NCBI GenBank assembly: GCA_019694835.1
Contig: JAIBBE010000083.1
Span: forward strand, 1-64,000
DNA from: Fimbriimonadaceae bacterium
Lineage (GTDB): Bacteria; Armatimonadota; Fimbriimonadia; Fimbriimonadales; Fimbriimonadaceae
DNA length: 64,000 nt
Direction: 5' to 3'
The translations under genes and the position numbers were made by a program. Of this stretch, positions 18,133-27,271 are shown piece by piece (the first letter of the stretch is position 1; each line of letters starts with the position of its first letter). Below the pieces are notes generated by a model. That model made no database searches. It was not told the DNA's origin and saw only the letters and a program-made list of their open reading frames with translations.

Positions 18133-21100
18133 ACGCCAAGCTCCTGCCGTTGCCGCTCGATTTCCTCCAAAACTTGGCACATCGCGTCGAGCATCTTCTC
18201 ACACGCACCGAGTGGCGGACCTTGAATGGGCCAAATGAATTGCGTTCGTGAAAGATAAGCTTCACGGTTTCGTTTAGTGAGGAGTGAGAAGAAGCGCGGC
18301 GACACGTCGGCATCTTCATGGAATGTCACCGCAAATCGCCCGCCTTTTCCATCGATCTTCTCAATGCACAAGGCATCAGCGCGCATGCGAAGTCGCATGA
18401 TCGAAAACGCGGCCATGACTTCCTCTGGGGCTCGGCCATAACGATCTTGAAGCTCAGCAAGCGAACGATCAAGATCGGCATCAGTCCTGCACGTCATCAT
18501 TTCCTTATAGTAGAACAGCCGCTGTGCGGCGTCAGGAACGTACTTGTCGGGAATCAAGGCGTGAACGCTGAGGTCGATGGTTGGGAGTGGTGTGAGCCCT
18601 TCGGTTGCTTCGTCGGCTCGAATAGGCTTTTTGCCATCGGCAACTGCCTTGAGGAACTGAACCTCTTCATTGATCAGTTGCGTATAGAACTCGTAACCCA
18701 CCGACGCCATCGCGCCGTGCTGTTTCGCACCGAGTAGCTCTCCCGCTCCACGAATTTGCAGGTCACGGAACGCAAGTGAGTAGCCCGAACCGAGCGAAGA
18801 AAATTCTTGCAAAGCTTGCAGCCGTTGCATGCCCGTATCACTCAGTTCCTTGTTTGTCTGATAGAGTAGATATGCGTACGCCTGTCGATCCGAACGCCCG
18901 ACACGACCGCGCAATTGGTAGAGCTGCGAAAGTCCTAAGAAGTCCGCATTTTCCACGATCATCGTGTTGGCATTCGGGATGTCGAGGCCGTTCTCGATGA
19001 TCGTCGTGCTCAGCAGCACATCAATTTCACCCTTGATGAAAGCAAGCATGACCGGTTCGAGTTCGCTCTCGGTCATCTGCCCATGCCCAATGCCGATTCT
19101 GGCCATCGGCACGAGTTTCTGGAGTCGATTCGCGATGTGTTGGATACCTTGGACACGATTGTAGACGTAATAGACCTGACCGCCACGTGCGAGTTCACGC
19201 AAGACGGCTTCTCGCACGACTTCCTGACTGTAAGGTCGGACAAAGGTGCGAATCGGGAGGCGTCCGGGTGGTGGGTCATTGATGAGGGACATCTGACGGA
19301 TGTCCATCAACGCCATGCTCAATGTACGCGGAATCGGTGTCGCCGAGAGGGTCAACACATCGACCGAGACTCGCATCTCTTTGAGGGCCTCTTTTTGCTT
19401 GACTCCGAACTTCTGCTCCTCGTCAACCACCACCATCCCAAGGTCATGAAATTCAATCTCTTTAGCAAGCAACGCATGAGTACCGATCAAAATGTCGATT
19501 TCGCCACTCTTGCACGCTTCTAGGATCTCACGTCGCTCAGAAGCACTTCGGAATCGGTTTAGTAATTCCAAACGAACGGGGAACGGTGCGAGTCGTTCCT
19601 GGAAATTACGAAAGTGTTGCTCGCTGAGAATCGTCGTCGGACAAAGGACCGCAACCTGCCGGTTTTCTTGCGCGACTTTGAACGCAGCCCGAATCGCGAC
19701 CTCAGTCTTACCAAATCCGACATCACCACAGATCAAGCGGTCCATTGGCCATTCAAGGTTGAGGTCAGCCTTCGCCTCGCGAATCGCCGTCATTTGGCTC
19801 GGTGTCTCCACCCAAGGGAACGTCGCTTCCATCTCCGCCTGCCACGGGGTGTCCGGGCCGAAAGGGCGGCGCTGTACCTTCTTGCGCTGCGCGTAAAGTT
19901 TGATCAAACCGCGGGCGAATTCCCGGGCTTCCTCCCTGGCCTTTCCCACCGTCCGCTGCCATTCCGAACCTGACAGTCGATTGATCTTTGGCTGTACATC
20001 GCTCGGGTTGAGATACTTCTGGACCCTGTCCAATTGGTCAGCAGGAACAAACAGCTTATCCGGCGGCTGGTATTGGATAAAGAGAAACTCTTTCTCGATC
20101 CCATCGACCGTTCTTTTCACCAAACCCTGGAACATCCCGATTCCAAAGTTGATGTGGACGACATAGTCGCCCGGCTTCAAGTCGAGCACGGTCGCGATCG
20201 GTGCGCCTTCGTTAAATCGCTTCTGGGGGAGCTTCAGTCGGCCGACACCGAAGAGTTCTTGGTCGGTCAGAACGGCAATTTTGAGCTCCGGGAATACACA
20301 TCCTCCAGCGAGGTTTCCCTGCACGATAAAGAGCCCAGGGTTGAGTTCAGAAGCGCCTACTTCGAGTTCCTGCGGAATCAGGTCAATTTGACCGAGGACC
20401 GCACGCGCCCGCGTCGGCTGGTCGGTCGCGATGACTACATGGAATCCCTGCTCGTGCCAGGTTTTGAGGGTCTGTGTCAGCGCATCGGCCCGCCCACGAT
20501 AGGGCTCCATCGACGCTGCGCCCCATTCGTGGGTCGAACCCGTCGAAACCCAGTTCGGGGCGTCACCCATCCAGCAGAGCGCAAGCACACGTTCTCCGCC
20601 CGCGAGGTGCTCAGGCGGGAGCATGAAGTCGTTGGCGGTGCTGCGCAGAATCTCGCCGCGTTCGTGCCTCGCTCGCAGCGCTTCGCCCAGTTCATCCTCG
20701 GACCGCTCCGCAATGGTCTGCAGTTCCAAGGGCTCATCCAAAACAATAAGGCCATTGACCAAAAGGTCAATCGCGCAGTTTGAATCCGGATGCATAATCG
20801 GGCGATAAAGATCGAGGCGATCGAAGTAGACTCGCGAGTCCAGCGCCTTCGCATCCGAGGTGACGATCTCCTCCAGTCTTCGCCCCGCTTCATCGCTCAT
20901 CGTGCTCGCTTCGAGTTCGACGGTCGGCTGCAGCATGTCGCGGTAGCTCCCCGACGAGAAGTCCTCGGGATTGATGAAGAGCGTCTCGCGGCTCGGCGCG
21001 AGCGATAGCTCCTGAATTTGGCCGACTGACCGTTGGCTATTCGGGTCGAACTGCCGGATGCTCTCGACGGTATCGCCAAACAATTCGATACGGACCGGAA

Positions 21101-21668
21101 GCTGTCGCCCGGTCGCGAAGACGTCGATGATGCCGCCGCGCCGACTGTACTGCCCCGGAATCCGAACCGGTTCAGCCGCCTCGTAGCCGAGCATGTTCAG
21201 GGTATCGATCACTTTGTCCGAGTCGACCTCCTCGTTCACCGCAATCCGGAGAAACGCCTGCTCAAGGATTTCACGCGGCAAGGTGCGCTCCAGCACGGCC
21301 TGCGGCGTCGCGATGACGATGCCGGGTTCGGGCTCGGTCAAGAACTTCAGCGCTCCGATCCTATCACTTAGCGCGGTGGTTTCTGGTGCCGCGTCTTCAA
21401 AGAGGGCCGAAATCCCGCTTGGAAGCTGGTGAATCGCGCCTTCGGAAACGCCGCACAGAGTCAAGCGAGCCTGCCATTGGAGCGCCCGGTCATAGGTAGG
21501 CGCGACGATGAGCATTTTCACCGGATTTTCGCGATAGGCCGCCGCGAGCAGCATCGCGCGCGCCTCGATCGGCAGCGAACGCCATTCCGCCGAGTGATCC
21601 AGACGTGAAAATGCCTCTTGAACGGACTCAAGTCCGCCGAGCGCGCGTGCCCATTCGGCGATGCGCAT
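18129..21668 (-). CDS. mfd: transcription-repair coupling factor Mfd
   Basis: A full-length 1179-residue Mfd. It removes RNA polymerase stalled at DNA lesions and recruits UvrA. Domains in order: an N-terminal UvrB-like region (about 1-470, including RIPGQYSRRGGIIDVF); the CarD-like RNA-polymerase interaction domain starting at LKPGDYVVHINFGIGMFQGL near residue 487; a RecG-like translocase with Walker A GDVGFGKTEVAIRAAF near 645 and the DEEQ box near 744 (VVVDEEQKFGV); motif VI LYQLRGRVGRSDRQAYAYLL; and the C-terminal TRCF domain. A TACTAT hexamer lies 8 nt before the ATG with no clear Shine-Dalgarno. First gene of the mfd-folK-pilC operon. Confidence 0.97.
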   Translation of the reverse strand: MRIAEWARALGGLESVQEAFSRLDHSAEWRSLPIEARAMLLAAAYRENPVKMLIVAPTYDRALQWQARLTLCGVSEGAIHQLPSGISALFEDAAPETTALSDRIGALKFLTEPEPGIVIATPQAVLERTLPREILEQAFLRIAVNEEVDSDKVIDTLNMLGYEAAEPVRIPGQYSRRGGIIDVFATGRQLPVRIELFGDTVESIRQFDPNSQRSVGQIQELSLAPSRETLFINPEDFSSGSYRDMLQPTVELEASTMSDEAGRRLEEIVTSDAKALDSRVYFDRLDLYRPIMHPDSNCAIDLLVNGLIVLDEPLELQTIAERSEDELGEALRARHERGEILRSTANDFMLPPEHLAGGERVLALCWMGDAPNWVSTGSTHEWGAASMEPYRGRADALTQTLKTWHEQGFHVVIATDQPTRARAVLGQIDLIPQELEVGASELNPGLFIVQGNLAGGCVFPELKIAVLTDQELFGVGRLKLPQKRFNEGAPIATVLDLKPGDYVVHINFGIGMFQGLVKRTVDGIEKEFLFIQYQPPDKLFVPADQLDRVQKYLNPSDVQPKINRLSGSEWQRTVGKAREEAREFARGLIKLYAQRKKVQRRPFGPDTPWQAEMEATFPWVETPSQMTAIREAKADLNLEWPMDRLICGDVGFGKTEVAIRAAFKVAQENRQVAVLCPTTILSEQHFRNFQERLAPFPVRLELLNRFRSASERREILEACKSGEIDILIGTHALLAKEIEFHDLGMVVVDEEQKFGVKQKEALKEMRVSVDVLTLSATPIPRTLSMALMDIRQMSLINDPPPGRLPIRTFVRPYSQEVVREAVLRELARGGQVYYVYNRVQGIQHIANRLQKLVPMARIGIGHGQMTESELEPVMLAFIKGEIDVLLSTTIIENGLDIPNANTMIVENADFLGLSQLYQLRGRVGRSDRQAYAYLLYQTNKELSDTGMQRLQALQEFSSLGSGYSLAFRDLQIRGAGELLGAKQHGAMASVGYEFYTQLINEEVQFLKAVADGKKPIRADEATEGLTPLPTIDLSVHALIPDKYVPDAAQRLFYYKEMMTCRTDADLDRSLAELQDRYGRAPEEVMAAFSIMRLRMRADALCIEKIDGKGGRFAVTFHEDADVSPRFFSLLTKRNREAYLSRTQFIWPIQGPPLGACEKMLDAMCQVLEEIERQRQELGV

Positions 21669-21696
21669 GAGTCCCGATAGTACCCGTTGCAGTGGG

Positions 21697-21702
21697 TATA
21701 CT
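21697..21702 (+). promoter_or_regulatory. -10 element TATACT upstream of tRNA-Ala
   Basis: TATACT lies 15 nt before the mature tRNA start. No good -35 hexamer is visible at the expected distance. Confidence 0.45.
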
Positions 21703-21717
21703 CCGTGTTCTTCTGGT

Positions 21718-21793
21718 GGGGGCTTAGCTCAGTTGGGAGAGCGCCTGCTTTGCAAGCAGGATGTCAGGGGTTCGAGTCCCCTAGCCTCCACCA
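21718..21793 (+). tRNA. tRNA-Ala (anticodon UGC)
   Basis: A complete 76-nt cloverleaf. The acceptor stem GGGGGCT pairs with AGCCTCC and contains the G3-U70 wobble that specifies alanine. D-loop TAGCTCAGTTGGGAGAGC, anticodon stem-loop CCTGC-TTTGCAA-GCAGG with anticodon TGC, and T-arm AGGGGTTCGAGTCCCCT are all regular. The CCA end is encoded. It stands alone, divergent from mfd. Confidence 0.98.
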
Positions 21794-21992
21794 GGGCTCT
21801 CACTAACGGTCCCGTTTCGATCACCTCAAGCGGTTTGGGGGCCACTCCGGCGCCTAAATGTCCCAAGCTCTTCGGTAAGCGAGAATTCCCATCCCGTGCA
21901 GTCATTATCGGCGGAACATCGGGATGAGGCGAATAGAGCCCATATTCGCCTCGCAATGTGAGGCCAATGTCCTGACTGCTGTTAACATGAGG

Positions 21993-22154
21993 TTATTCTT
22001 TCCCAGCAGCTTGACTCAGATCGACGACGCCGTGCCTCTCCATATTGGATTGACCAGCGAGGACGAATACCTTCACCCAGCCCGCAGGGCGTTTCGCGGC
22101 ACCACCGAATAAGGGGAAGCGTATGGGCCGGACCAGATTAAGGAAGTGAGACAT
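21993..22154 (-). pseudogene. N-terminal fragment of a sialate O-acetylesterase-like (SASA) esterase
   Basis: A 53-codon frame contains VKVFVLAGQSNMERHGVVDL, closely resembling the catalytic-serine strand of carbohydrate esterase family 6/SASA proteins (consensus VFVLAGQSNM-x-GHG). After GVVDLSQAAGKE it stops, so the remaining 200 or more residues of the domain are absent. The Gly normally preceding HG is Arg here. I read it as a decayed remnant left by deletion. The frame extends upstream over the neighbouring plus-strand gene, but that part is only its shadow. Confidence 0.55.
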
Positions 22155-22212
22155 GACAGCAACGCGAGGCGGGCGTACATGCCTCAGTCTGGTCCCAATT
22201 CGCGGCGGCGGC

Positions 22213-22218
22213 CATAAT
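22213..22218 (+). promoter_or_regulatory. -10-like hexamer CATAAT, 5 nt before a GTG start
   Basis: CATAAT ends 5 nt before the GTG at 22224 and no ribosome-binding site is present. This fits leaderless transcription. Confidence 0.4.
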
Positions 22219-22223
22219 TCCTC

Positions 22224-23849
22224 GTGGCTTTTACGAAATCGGCAATTCCCGTCGCCCTCGCTTTGGTGCTCGCCGGAAACGGTCTCGCCCAGCGCGAGTA
22301 TCTTGCTGGCTACCTCATCATCCCGACCGGTGAGCGAGTCGAGCCGCAGTTCAATGCCGGGTTCTCCATGTACGTCGCAGCTTGGCCATTGCTTCGAACG
22401 TATCCAGGTCATCAGTTCCAAACTGGCTTGCCGAGCACCTGGATGTTTGCCCAGTTCGATGGCCAGCCGCCCAAGGACATGTATTCCGATGTCGAAGGTG
22501 GGCTCGGGTGGTGGCGCGACACGCGTTTTCCAACCGAGAGCCCCAAGTTCATCATGGGCGGCGTTGGACCCAACTTCTCGGTGATTGCCAACGGTCCCGC
22601 GCACGGCTGGGGGACATGGGAAAAGCCTCGTGGGCTCTATGGTGTGGCCCAACTCAGTCCGTGGCTCCTCTTTCCCATCGATGGGCTGAACGTCGCTCAG
22701 GATGCTTGCGGAGAACTCTTTGGCTACGGCTACCTCAAACTTCCCCTCACCGAACCGAAGAAAACCACGAGCGGGAAGCCAGTTCCAACTGGGAATCACT
22801 GCTGGACGCTGTTCCTGAACACCCAAAATTTCAAAGGCCCGGTCGCCTTCTTTCTGCCAAATTTCTGGTCTCAGGAAAGCGTCGGTAAACCCGAGTGGGC
22901 AGGCAAGCTCCTGGACAGCCGCCCTGTCGACCCCAATCGCCATGTGCAGATGGAGACCCAGTACATTCCGTGCCGAATCGCGGTCGATTCAAAGGGAGAC
23001 TCCTACGCTCGGATCGCGCAAACCGCCTTTCCGCGCTCCGCCAACGGAAACTCGATCCTTGTTCATCACGACACGGTCTATACCGATGACGCCCTCTGGA
23101 ACTCGGTCAGCCGTTGGTTCGAAGGGGGCAAGCCCAGCACTGGCGAGATCAACGCCAAAGCGAGTTTCATTCGCACGTTCCCCGGACGCGGAAGTGCCAC
23201 CTGGGAGTTTCACACCCCCGGGCCCGAAGGCAAGGAAGTGAAAGTCCCCATCGATTGGAACGCGTTCGCAACCCCGATTTCCGTGGGGGGCAAGACCTTC
23301 GGCTATTCATGGAACTATGAGCATGTCACCAAGACAGACTCGCCAGACGGACCGCTGGCCACCCTTCCCGAGTACTTCCGACTCGACAAGGGCACGGGAA
23401 ATCAGAAGCCGATTTGGAGGCCAGTTAAGGGCGACCAGGTTCCCGCCGAGACCAGGCTCCAAGAGATCAAATGGGATCGTCCAAAGGAGAATCCGGAAGA
23501 GCCCTACACGACTCCTGACGCCCGGATTAGCAGTTGGAAGACCCCTGGCCCGAAGGCGGGACCATTCCAGGCAAAGCTGGGCGATGGCAGCGTGGTCACC
23601 TATTACTGGTATCGATTCGCAGACCAACCGGCTCTCCTGAACGCCGACCTTACCAAGGCCGAACGCGAGGCGATGCAGAAGAAGGTCGAAAGGCTCCATC
23701 GGGCGTGGCCCAAGAACCGGAACTACCTGCCGCCGCCCACCGTTGGCAAACTGGCGAACCTCGACCCTGCCCAGATCGTGAAGCCACCCAAAGGCCTGGA
23801 GATCGGCTATGTGCCCATCACGACGCGGCAGGAATTGACCGCGCGGTGA
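22224..23849 (+). CDS. exported protein of unknown function
   Basis: A 541-residue protein with a clear signal peptide (residues 1-22, ALALVLAGNGLAQ). The mature chain is rich in Trp, Pro, Gly and aromatic residues, with many W-x-W/F-like surfaces (GGLGWWRDTRFP, AHGWGTWEKPRGLYG, FPLFPID-like turns) that suggest a carbohydrate-associated or beta-rich extracellular protein. I do not recognise a family. No membrane anchor is visible. GTG start at 22224. It stands between a SASA esterase remnant and an acetyltransferase gene. Confidence 0.8.
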   Translation: MAFTKSAIPVALALVLAGNGLAQREYLAGYLIIPTGERVEPQFNAGFSMYVAAWPLLRTYPGHQFQTGLPSTWMFAQFDGQPPKDMYSDVEGGLGWWRDTRFPTESPKFIMGGVGPNFSVIANGPAHGWGTWEKPRGLYGVAQLSPWLLFPIDGLNVAQDACGELFGYGYLKLPLTEPKKTTSGKPVPTGNHCWTLFLNTQNFKGPVAFFLPNFWSQESVGKPEWAGKLLDSRPVDPNRHVQMETQYIPCRIAVDSKGDSYARIAQTAFPRSANGNSILVHHDTVYTDDALWNSVSRWFEGGKPSTGEINAKASFIRTFPGRGSATWEFHTPGPEGKEVKVPIDWNAFATPISVGGKTFGYSWNYEHVTKTDSPDGPLATLPEYFRLDKGTGNQKPIWRPVKGDQVPAETRLQEIKWDRPKENPEEPYTTPDARISSWKTPGPKAGPFQAKLGDGSVVTYYWYRFADQPALLNADLTKAEREAMQKKVERLHRAWPKNRNYLPPPTVGKLANLDPAQIVKPPKGLEIGYVPITTRQELTAR

Positions 23850-23888
23850 TGGATGGTCAGAACGTACCGCTCTATTTAGGGCCGGAGA

Positions 23889-24017
23889 TCACTTATGCGG
23901 CGTGCCCAGGCAGTCCCAACACTTACGAATTGTCTTCGCGAGCTCGGCGGCCTCGTCCTCGCCTTCGTAGTGCATGAAGATGACTTCGCGGGAGGCACGA
24001 CGCGATGGCCGCCCCAT
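23889..24017 (-). CDS. small hypothetical protein or C-terminal remnant
   Basis: A 42-codon frame beginning MGRPSRRASREVIFMHYEGE and ending KCWDCLGTPHK. The composition (acidic helix EGEDEAAELAKTIRKCW) looks protein-like rather than random, and it follows the GNAT gene on the same strand, with the ATG about 10 bp after that gene's stop. It could be a genuine small protein or the tail of a lost gene. No family recognised. Confidence 0.3.
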   Translation of the reverse strand: MGRPSRRASREVIFMHYEGEDEAAELAKTIRKCWDCLGTPHK

Positions 24018-24027
24018 TCCGAAAGCA

Positions 24028-24810
24028 TCAAGGCATTCGCAGCAACATCACGACCGAACCGGTATCGACGAATCCCAACTTTCGGTAGACCGAGTAACCC
24101 ATCTCGGAGGCTTGCAGGACACCGACTCGATAACCCTGCGCTGCCGCGCGACGAAGCGGCTCCGCGGTTAGGGCGGCACCGAGCCCACGCTGTCGGTGCT
24201 CGGGAAGGGTGGCGACGCAGTAGATGCCGGCCACTCCCTGTGCCCCGATCAGCATCGAGACGGCAACCGGTGCGCCGCCATACAACGCCGCGAAGAACTG
24301 CATGTCGGCGTCACTTGACCCCTCAATGGGAATAGTCTTTGGGCTGAACGCATCGGCAACCGGCTGCGGCAGACCGTAGCCTTCCGCCAGTGTTCGAGCC
24401 CACGGTGCAGGGTCGTCCCCGGGCACCAATCGTACGATGCTGTAACCCGCCGCCAGGTCCGTTCCAGGCAGGGTAGCAAGGTCGACGGCCATCGCTGGTA
24501 GAGCCGCTTCATGGCTGAAACCGGCTTGGGTCGCGTGTGCTCGCGCCTCTTCGCTAACGCCGTCCGTAAAGAGTAGGCACGCGGGCAGTCCAGTTTCTGC
24601 CAGCGCTGCCGAGGCTGCGGGCACTTCATCATCCGCGAGCCCAATCGCGAAGTTGCCGAGCGGATGTGCTTCACCCGTAATCAACATGACTCCCCCACTC
24701 GCCATTTTCGTGCCTCCCGCAGGGTTCCCTGTGTCGAAGGCCTTGGCGAACGCGATCGCCATATGGTGGGCTGCAATGCCCGGGTTGTCGTTCGTGTGCT
24801 GAAGGTTCAT
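24028..24810 (-). CDS. GNAT family N-acetyltransferase
   Basis: A 260-residue cytosolic acetyltransferase. The GNAT acetyl-CoA-binding motif is in the C-terminal half: GVAGIYCVATLPEHRQRGLG then AALTAEPLRRAAAQG. It ends with a typical VYRKLGFVDTG. The N-terminal 120 residues look like a diverged second GNAT fold (LADDEVPAASAALAETGLPA), as in many two-domain GNATs. Substrate unknown. Probable start is the ATG at 24810; a TAGACT hexamer lies 9 nt upstream. Confidence 0.85.
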   Translation of the reverse strand: MNLQHTNDNPGIAAHHMAIAFAKAFDTGNPAGGTKMASGGVMLITGEAHPLGNFAIGLADDEVPAASAALAETGLPACLLFTDGVSEEARAHATQAGFSHEAALPAMAVDLATLPGTDLAAGYSIVRLVPGDDPAPWARTLAEGYGLPQPVADAFSPKTIPIEGSSDADMQFFAALYGGAPVAVSMLIGAQGVAGIYCVATLPEHRQRGLGAALTAEPLRRAAAQGYRVGVLQASEMGYSVYRKLGFVDTGSVVMLLRMP

Positions 24811-24893
24811 GATCCGTCCAGTCTACTTCCCGTCGAAATCGTCCCAGTGGGCCGATGGCTACGTGCGACCATGAAATTCGAGACCATCCGGAG

Positions 24894-26300
24894 TCAGCGG
24901 AGCAGAAGGGCAACGACCAACAGGCTGGCGTTATGGATCCCGTGGAAGATCATCGCGGGGATGATGCTTCGGGTTTGGTAAGTCAACCCGGCTGCAACTG
25001 CCGCGACGCCCATAAGGGGTGGCCAGCCAGCGATTCCTTGCGGATGGATCGAGGCGAACAAGAAGCTGGACAGCAAGATGCCCCAGACTGGGCTTCCCAG
25101 AACTCTGCCAAGAGCGGGGAAAAGCATTCCCCGGAAGAACGTCTCCTCGATAAGTGGAGCCCCAATCACCGCGACCAACAAGATGCCGATGATCACCGGG
25201 ACCGTGGGATTGGCCGCGATTTCACTATTCACGGGATGGGTCGGCTCGGGAACGAATTGGCTCAAGGCATTGGTTAGTACCGCAAGCACGGCCAAGACGG
25301 GAATATTGGCGATCCAACCGCCCACGCCCCAGAGCACGAGCTTTCCGATCGGCTGGCGCTCCCCCAATCGCTGTGTCCATGTCGTGCTCACGCCTCCAAT
25401 CCGGAGTCGAAAGATGAGCGCAATGAAGAGGGCGACCAAAACAGAGGCCAAGCCCTGTTCGAGTATTTCCGGTAGGTTGAGCAAGGGCAAAACGATCAAG
25501 GGTGCCACGAGCATCCAGGCAACCATGATCAGGACCGCCCGCAGCGCGTCGCGATCGGCGGCAAGCAACGTCGGATAGAAGACCGGGTATCCGAGCGGAC
25601 GCCATCGTCCGGACGTGACCTGTTTGTAGTAAATGCCCCACAAGACGAGGCCCACCGGAAACAAGAGGAGAGCGGCAACGACGATTCCCATTCCCAAGGC
25701 CCACCGACCAACCGGAAGCTCCTTTCGGGCCGCTTGGTCACCCGCCTTCTCCGAAACGTGGATCCGGGCAACCTCATCGAGGAAGTCCTCGCCTTTGATC
25801 TGCGAGCGAAGTTCTTGGGCTCGTTCGGGTGTCAGCGTTGCTGGGCGATAAGCCTCAGCGAGCGCCCGGAGGTCAGCGTCTTTCGAAGACGATAGGGCCG
25901 CCAAATCTTCATTCTTTAGGGGTTTGCCGAGTTCTGTGCGAGCGGCGGCGTAGATGCGGGCGGCCGTCACATCCGTGGTATGGGCCTCGATCACATCGTT
26001 GACGACCTCCTCGAGGAGCTTGTCCCGCTGATCCTTGCTCTCCTCTCCGAGGGCACCCATGACAAAGGCAAATTTGAGTTGCTGGGCGGCACCTTCAAAC
26101 TTGGGATTGCTTGCTGTCACCTTTTTCTGCGTCTTCTCGGGCTTTTCCGGGTTGAAACTCTGGTACAGCGCAGACGTCACCAAGATGGCGAAGAAGGCGA
26201 AGAGGAGCAGCCAGCCGAAGACGTCGCGGCGCCCGCTGTCGATGACGGGGGGCGGAACCGTGAAGGGCGATGGCGGGGGCGGGCTCCACGGCTCATGCAT
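24894..26300 (-). CDS. CPBP family intramembrane metalloprotease with N-terminal extension
   Basis: A 468-residue membrane protein. The CPBP/Abi signature is complete in the C-terminal third: EETFFRGMLFP (catalytic Glu pair), FASIHPQGIAG, and HGIHNASLLV. About eight hydrophobic helices are visible. The N-terminal part has one membrane helix (WLLLFAFFAILVTSALY) and a soluble helical segment (about residues 60-185) that is not part of the family core. Members act as prenyl-protein-type proteases or handle bacteriocin peptides; the substrate is unknown here. I chose the ATG at 26300 (MHEPWSPPPPSPF), preceded 7 nt upstream by TAGGAT. Confidence 0.88.
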   Translation of the reverse strand: MHEPWSPPPPSPFTVPPPVIDSGRRDVFGWLLLFAFFAILVTSALYQSFNPEKPEKTQKKVTASNPKFEGAAQQLKFAFVMGALGEESKDQRDKLLEEVVNDVIEAHTTDVTAARIYAAARTELGKPLKNEDLAALSSSKDADLRALAEAYRPATLTPERAQELRSQIKGEDFLDEVARIHVSEKAGDQAARKELPVGRWALGMGIVVAALLLFPVGLVLWGIYYKQVTSGRWRPLGYPVFYPTLLAADRDALRAVLIMVAWMLVAPLIVLPLLNLPEILEQGLASVLVALFIALIFRLRIGGVSTTWTQRLGERQPIGKLVLWGVGGWIANIPVLAVLAVLTNALSQFVPEPTHPVNSEIAANPTVPVIIGILLVAVIGAPLIEETFFRGMLFPALGRVLGSPVWGILLSSFLFASIHPQGIAGWPPLMGVAAVAAGLTYQTRSIIPAMIFHGIHNASLLVVALLLR

Positions 26301-26307
26301 GAACAAA

Positions 26308-26313
26308 ATCCTA
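26308..26313 (-). promoter_or_regulatory. -10-like hexamer TAGGAT, 7 nt before the CPBP gene start
   Basis: TAGGAT on the minus strand lies 7 nt before the ATG at 26300 with no Shine-Dalgarno, fitting leaderless transcription. A separate plus-strand TATAGT (26364-26369) serves the divergent globin gene, 9 nt before its ATG. Confidence 0.45.
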
Positions 26314-26378
26314 CCAGTCCTGAACCTTGGCTGAATGGGTCCGTGTCCGGCCGACCTCGCCGGTATAGTGCAGAAACA

Positions 26379-27251
26379 ATGAAGAAACTCGTTTTGGCTT
26401 GTCTTGCGTTCGTGGCCACCGTGCCTTCCTGGAGTACCCCGATAGCCGAGGAAACGCTCTACCAGCGGCTTGGCGGAGTCCACCCGATCGCGTCAGTTTG
26501 CGATGCATTCGTCGATCGTCTGCTCGCCAATCCGAAGATCATGGGTCCGCTCTCGAAGCGGGTGAAGATCCTGCCCGCCGAGGGCAAGAAGCGCACGCCG
26601 GGACTCAAGTACTTGCTCACGGAGCAGATTTGCGCGGCAGCGGGCGGTCCCCAAAAGTACTCGGGTCGCGACATGCGGAGCGTTCACGCGGGAATGGTCA
26701 TCGACGACGCTCAGTGGGACGCGATGGTCGACGACCTGACGGCGACGCTGACGCAGTTCAAAGTCCCCGCCGAGATGCAGGCCGAAATCGCCAAACTCCT
26801 CGCCCCGACCAAGAGGGACATCGTCACCGGCGAGAACGTGCGCATGAGACCCAATCTGGATCGCCCCCCGACGGCCAACGCACCGCTTTATGATCGGCTC
26901 GGTGGAGTGTATGGCATTGCTCTGGTCTGCGATCAGTTTGTCGACGCCTTGCTCAAGGAGCCCGCGATTGGCGCGAATCCCAAGGTCGCCGAGTCTTTCT
27001 CGAAGATCACCGTTCCCGGGATCAAGTTCATGCTGACGTCGCAGATATGCGCTCTCACCGGAGGGCCTCAGAAGTATGTGGGGCGGTCGATGAAGGACTC
27101 ACACAAGGGTCTTGGGATCACCGCCGAAGAGTGGGACGCCAGCGGCAAAGTGTTCGTGAAGACGCTCCAAAAGCTGGGAGTTGGCAAGACCGAGCAAGAC
27201 GAACTCGTTGCTGCCATCACCAAGATGCGGAAAGACATCGTCGAGAAGTAA
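26379..27251 (+). CDS. exported tandem-domain truncated hemoglobin (group 1-like)
   Basis: A 290-residue protein with a signal peptide (1-20) and two truncated-globin domains. Domain 1 (about 25-145) starts LYQRLGGVHPIASVCDAFVD and carries the F-helix segment GGPQKYSGRDMRSVHAGM, whose His is the expected proximal heme ligand. Domain 2 (about 168-290) repeats this with LYDRLGGVYGIALVCDQFVD and GGPQKYVGRSMKDSHKGLGI, again with the His. The domains are clearly homologous. Truncated hemoglobins bind O2 or NO and are usually single-domain and cytosolic, so an exported duplicate is unusual. The ATG at 26379 is chosen because it starts the signal peptide. Confidence 0.88.
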   Translation: MKKLVLACLAFVATVPSWSTPIAEETLYQRLGGVHPIASVCDAFVDRLLANPKIMGPLSKRVKILPAEGKKRTPGLKYLLTEQICAAAGGPQKYSGRDMRSVHAGMVIDDAQWDAMVDDLTATLTQFKVPAEMQAEIAKLLAPTKRDIVTGENVRMRPNLDRPPTANAPLYDRLGGVYGIALVCDQFVDALLKEPAIGANPKVAESFSKITVPGIKFMLTSQICALTGGPQKYVGRSMKDSHKGLGITAEEWDASGKVFVKTLQKLGVGKTEQDELVAAITKMRKDIVEK

Positions 27252-27271
27252 AGCCCCGTCGATTCGGTGCG

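Noticed and set aside
21993..22943. Full 316-codon minus-strand frame over the start of the exported protein gene
   Set aside because: Only its last 53 codons (the SASA-like fragment) look like protein; the rest is the shadow of the plus-strand signal-peptide protein.
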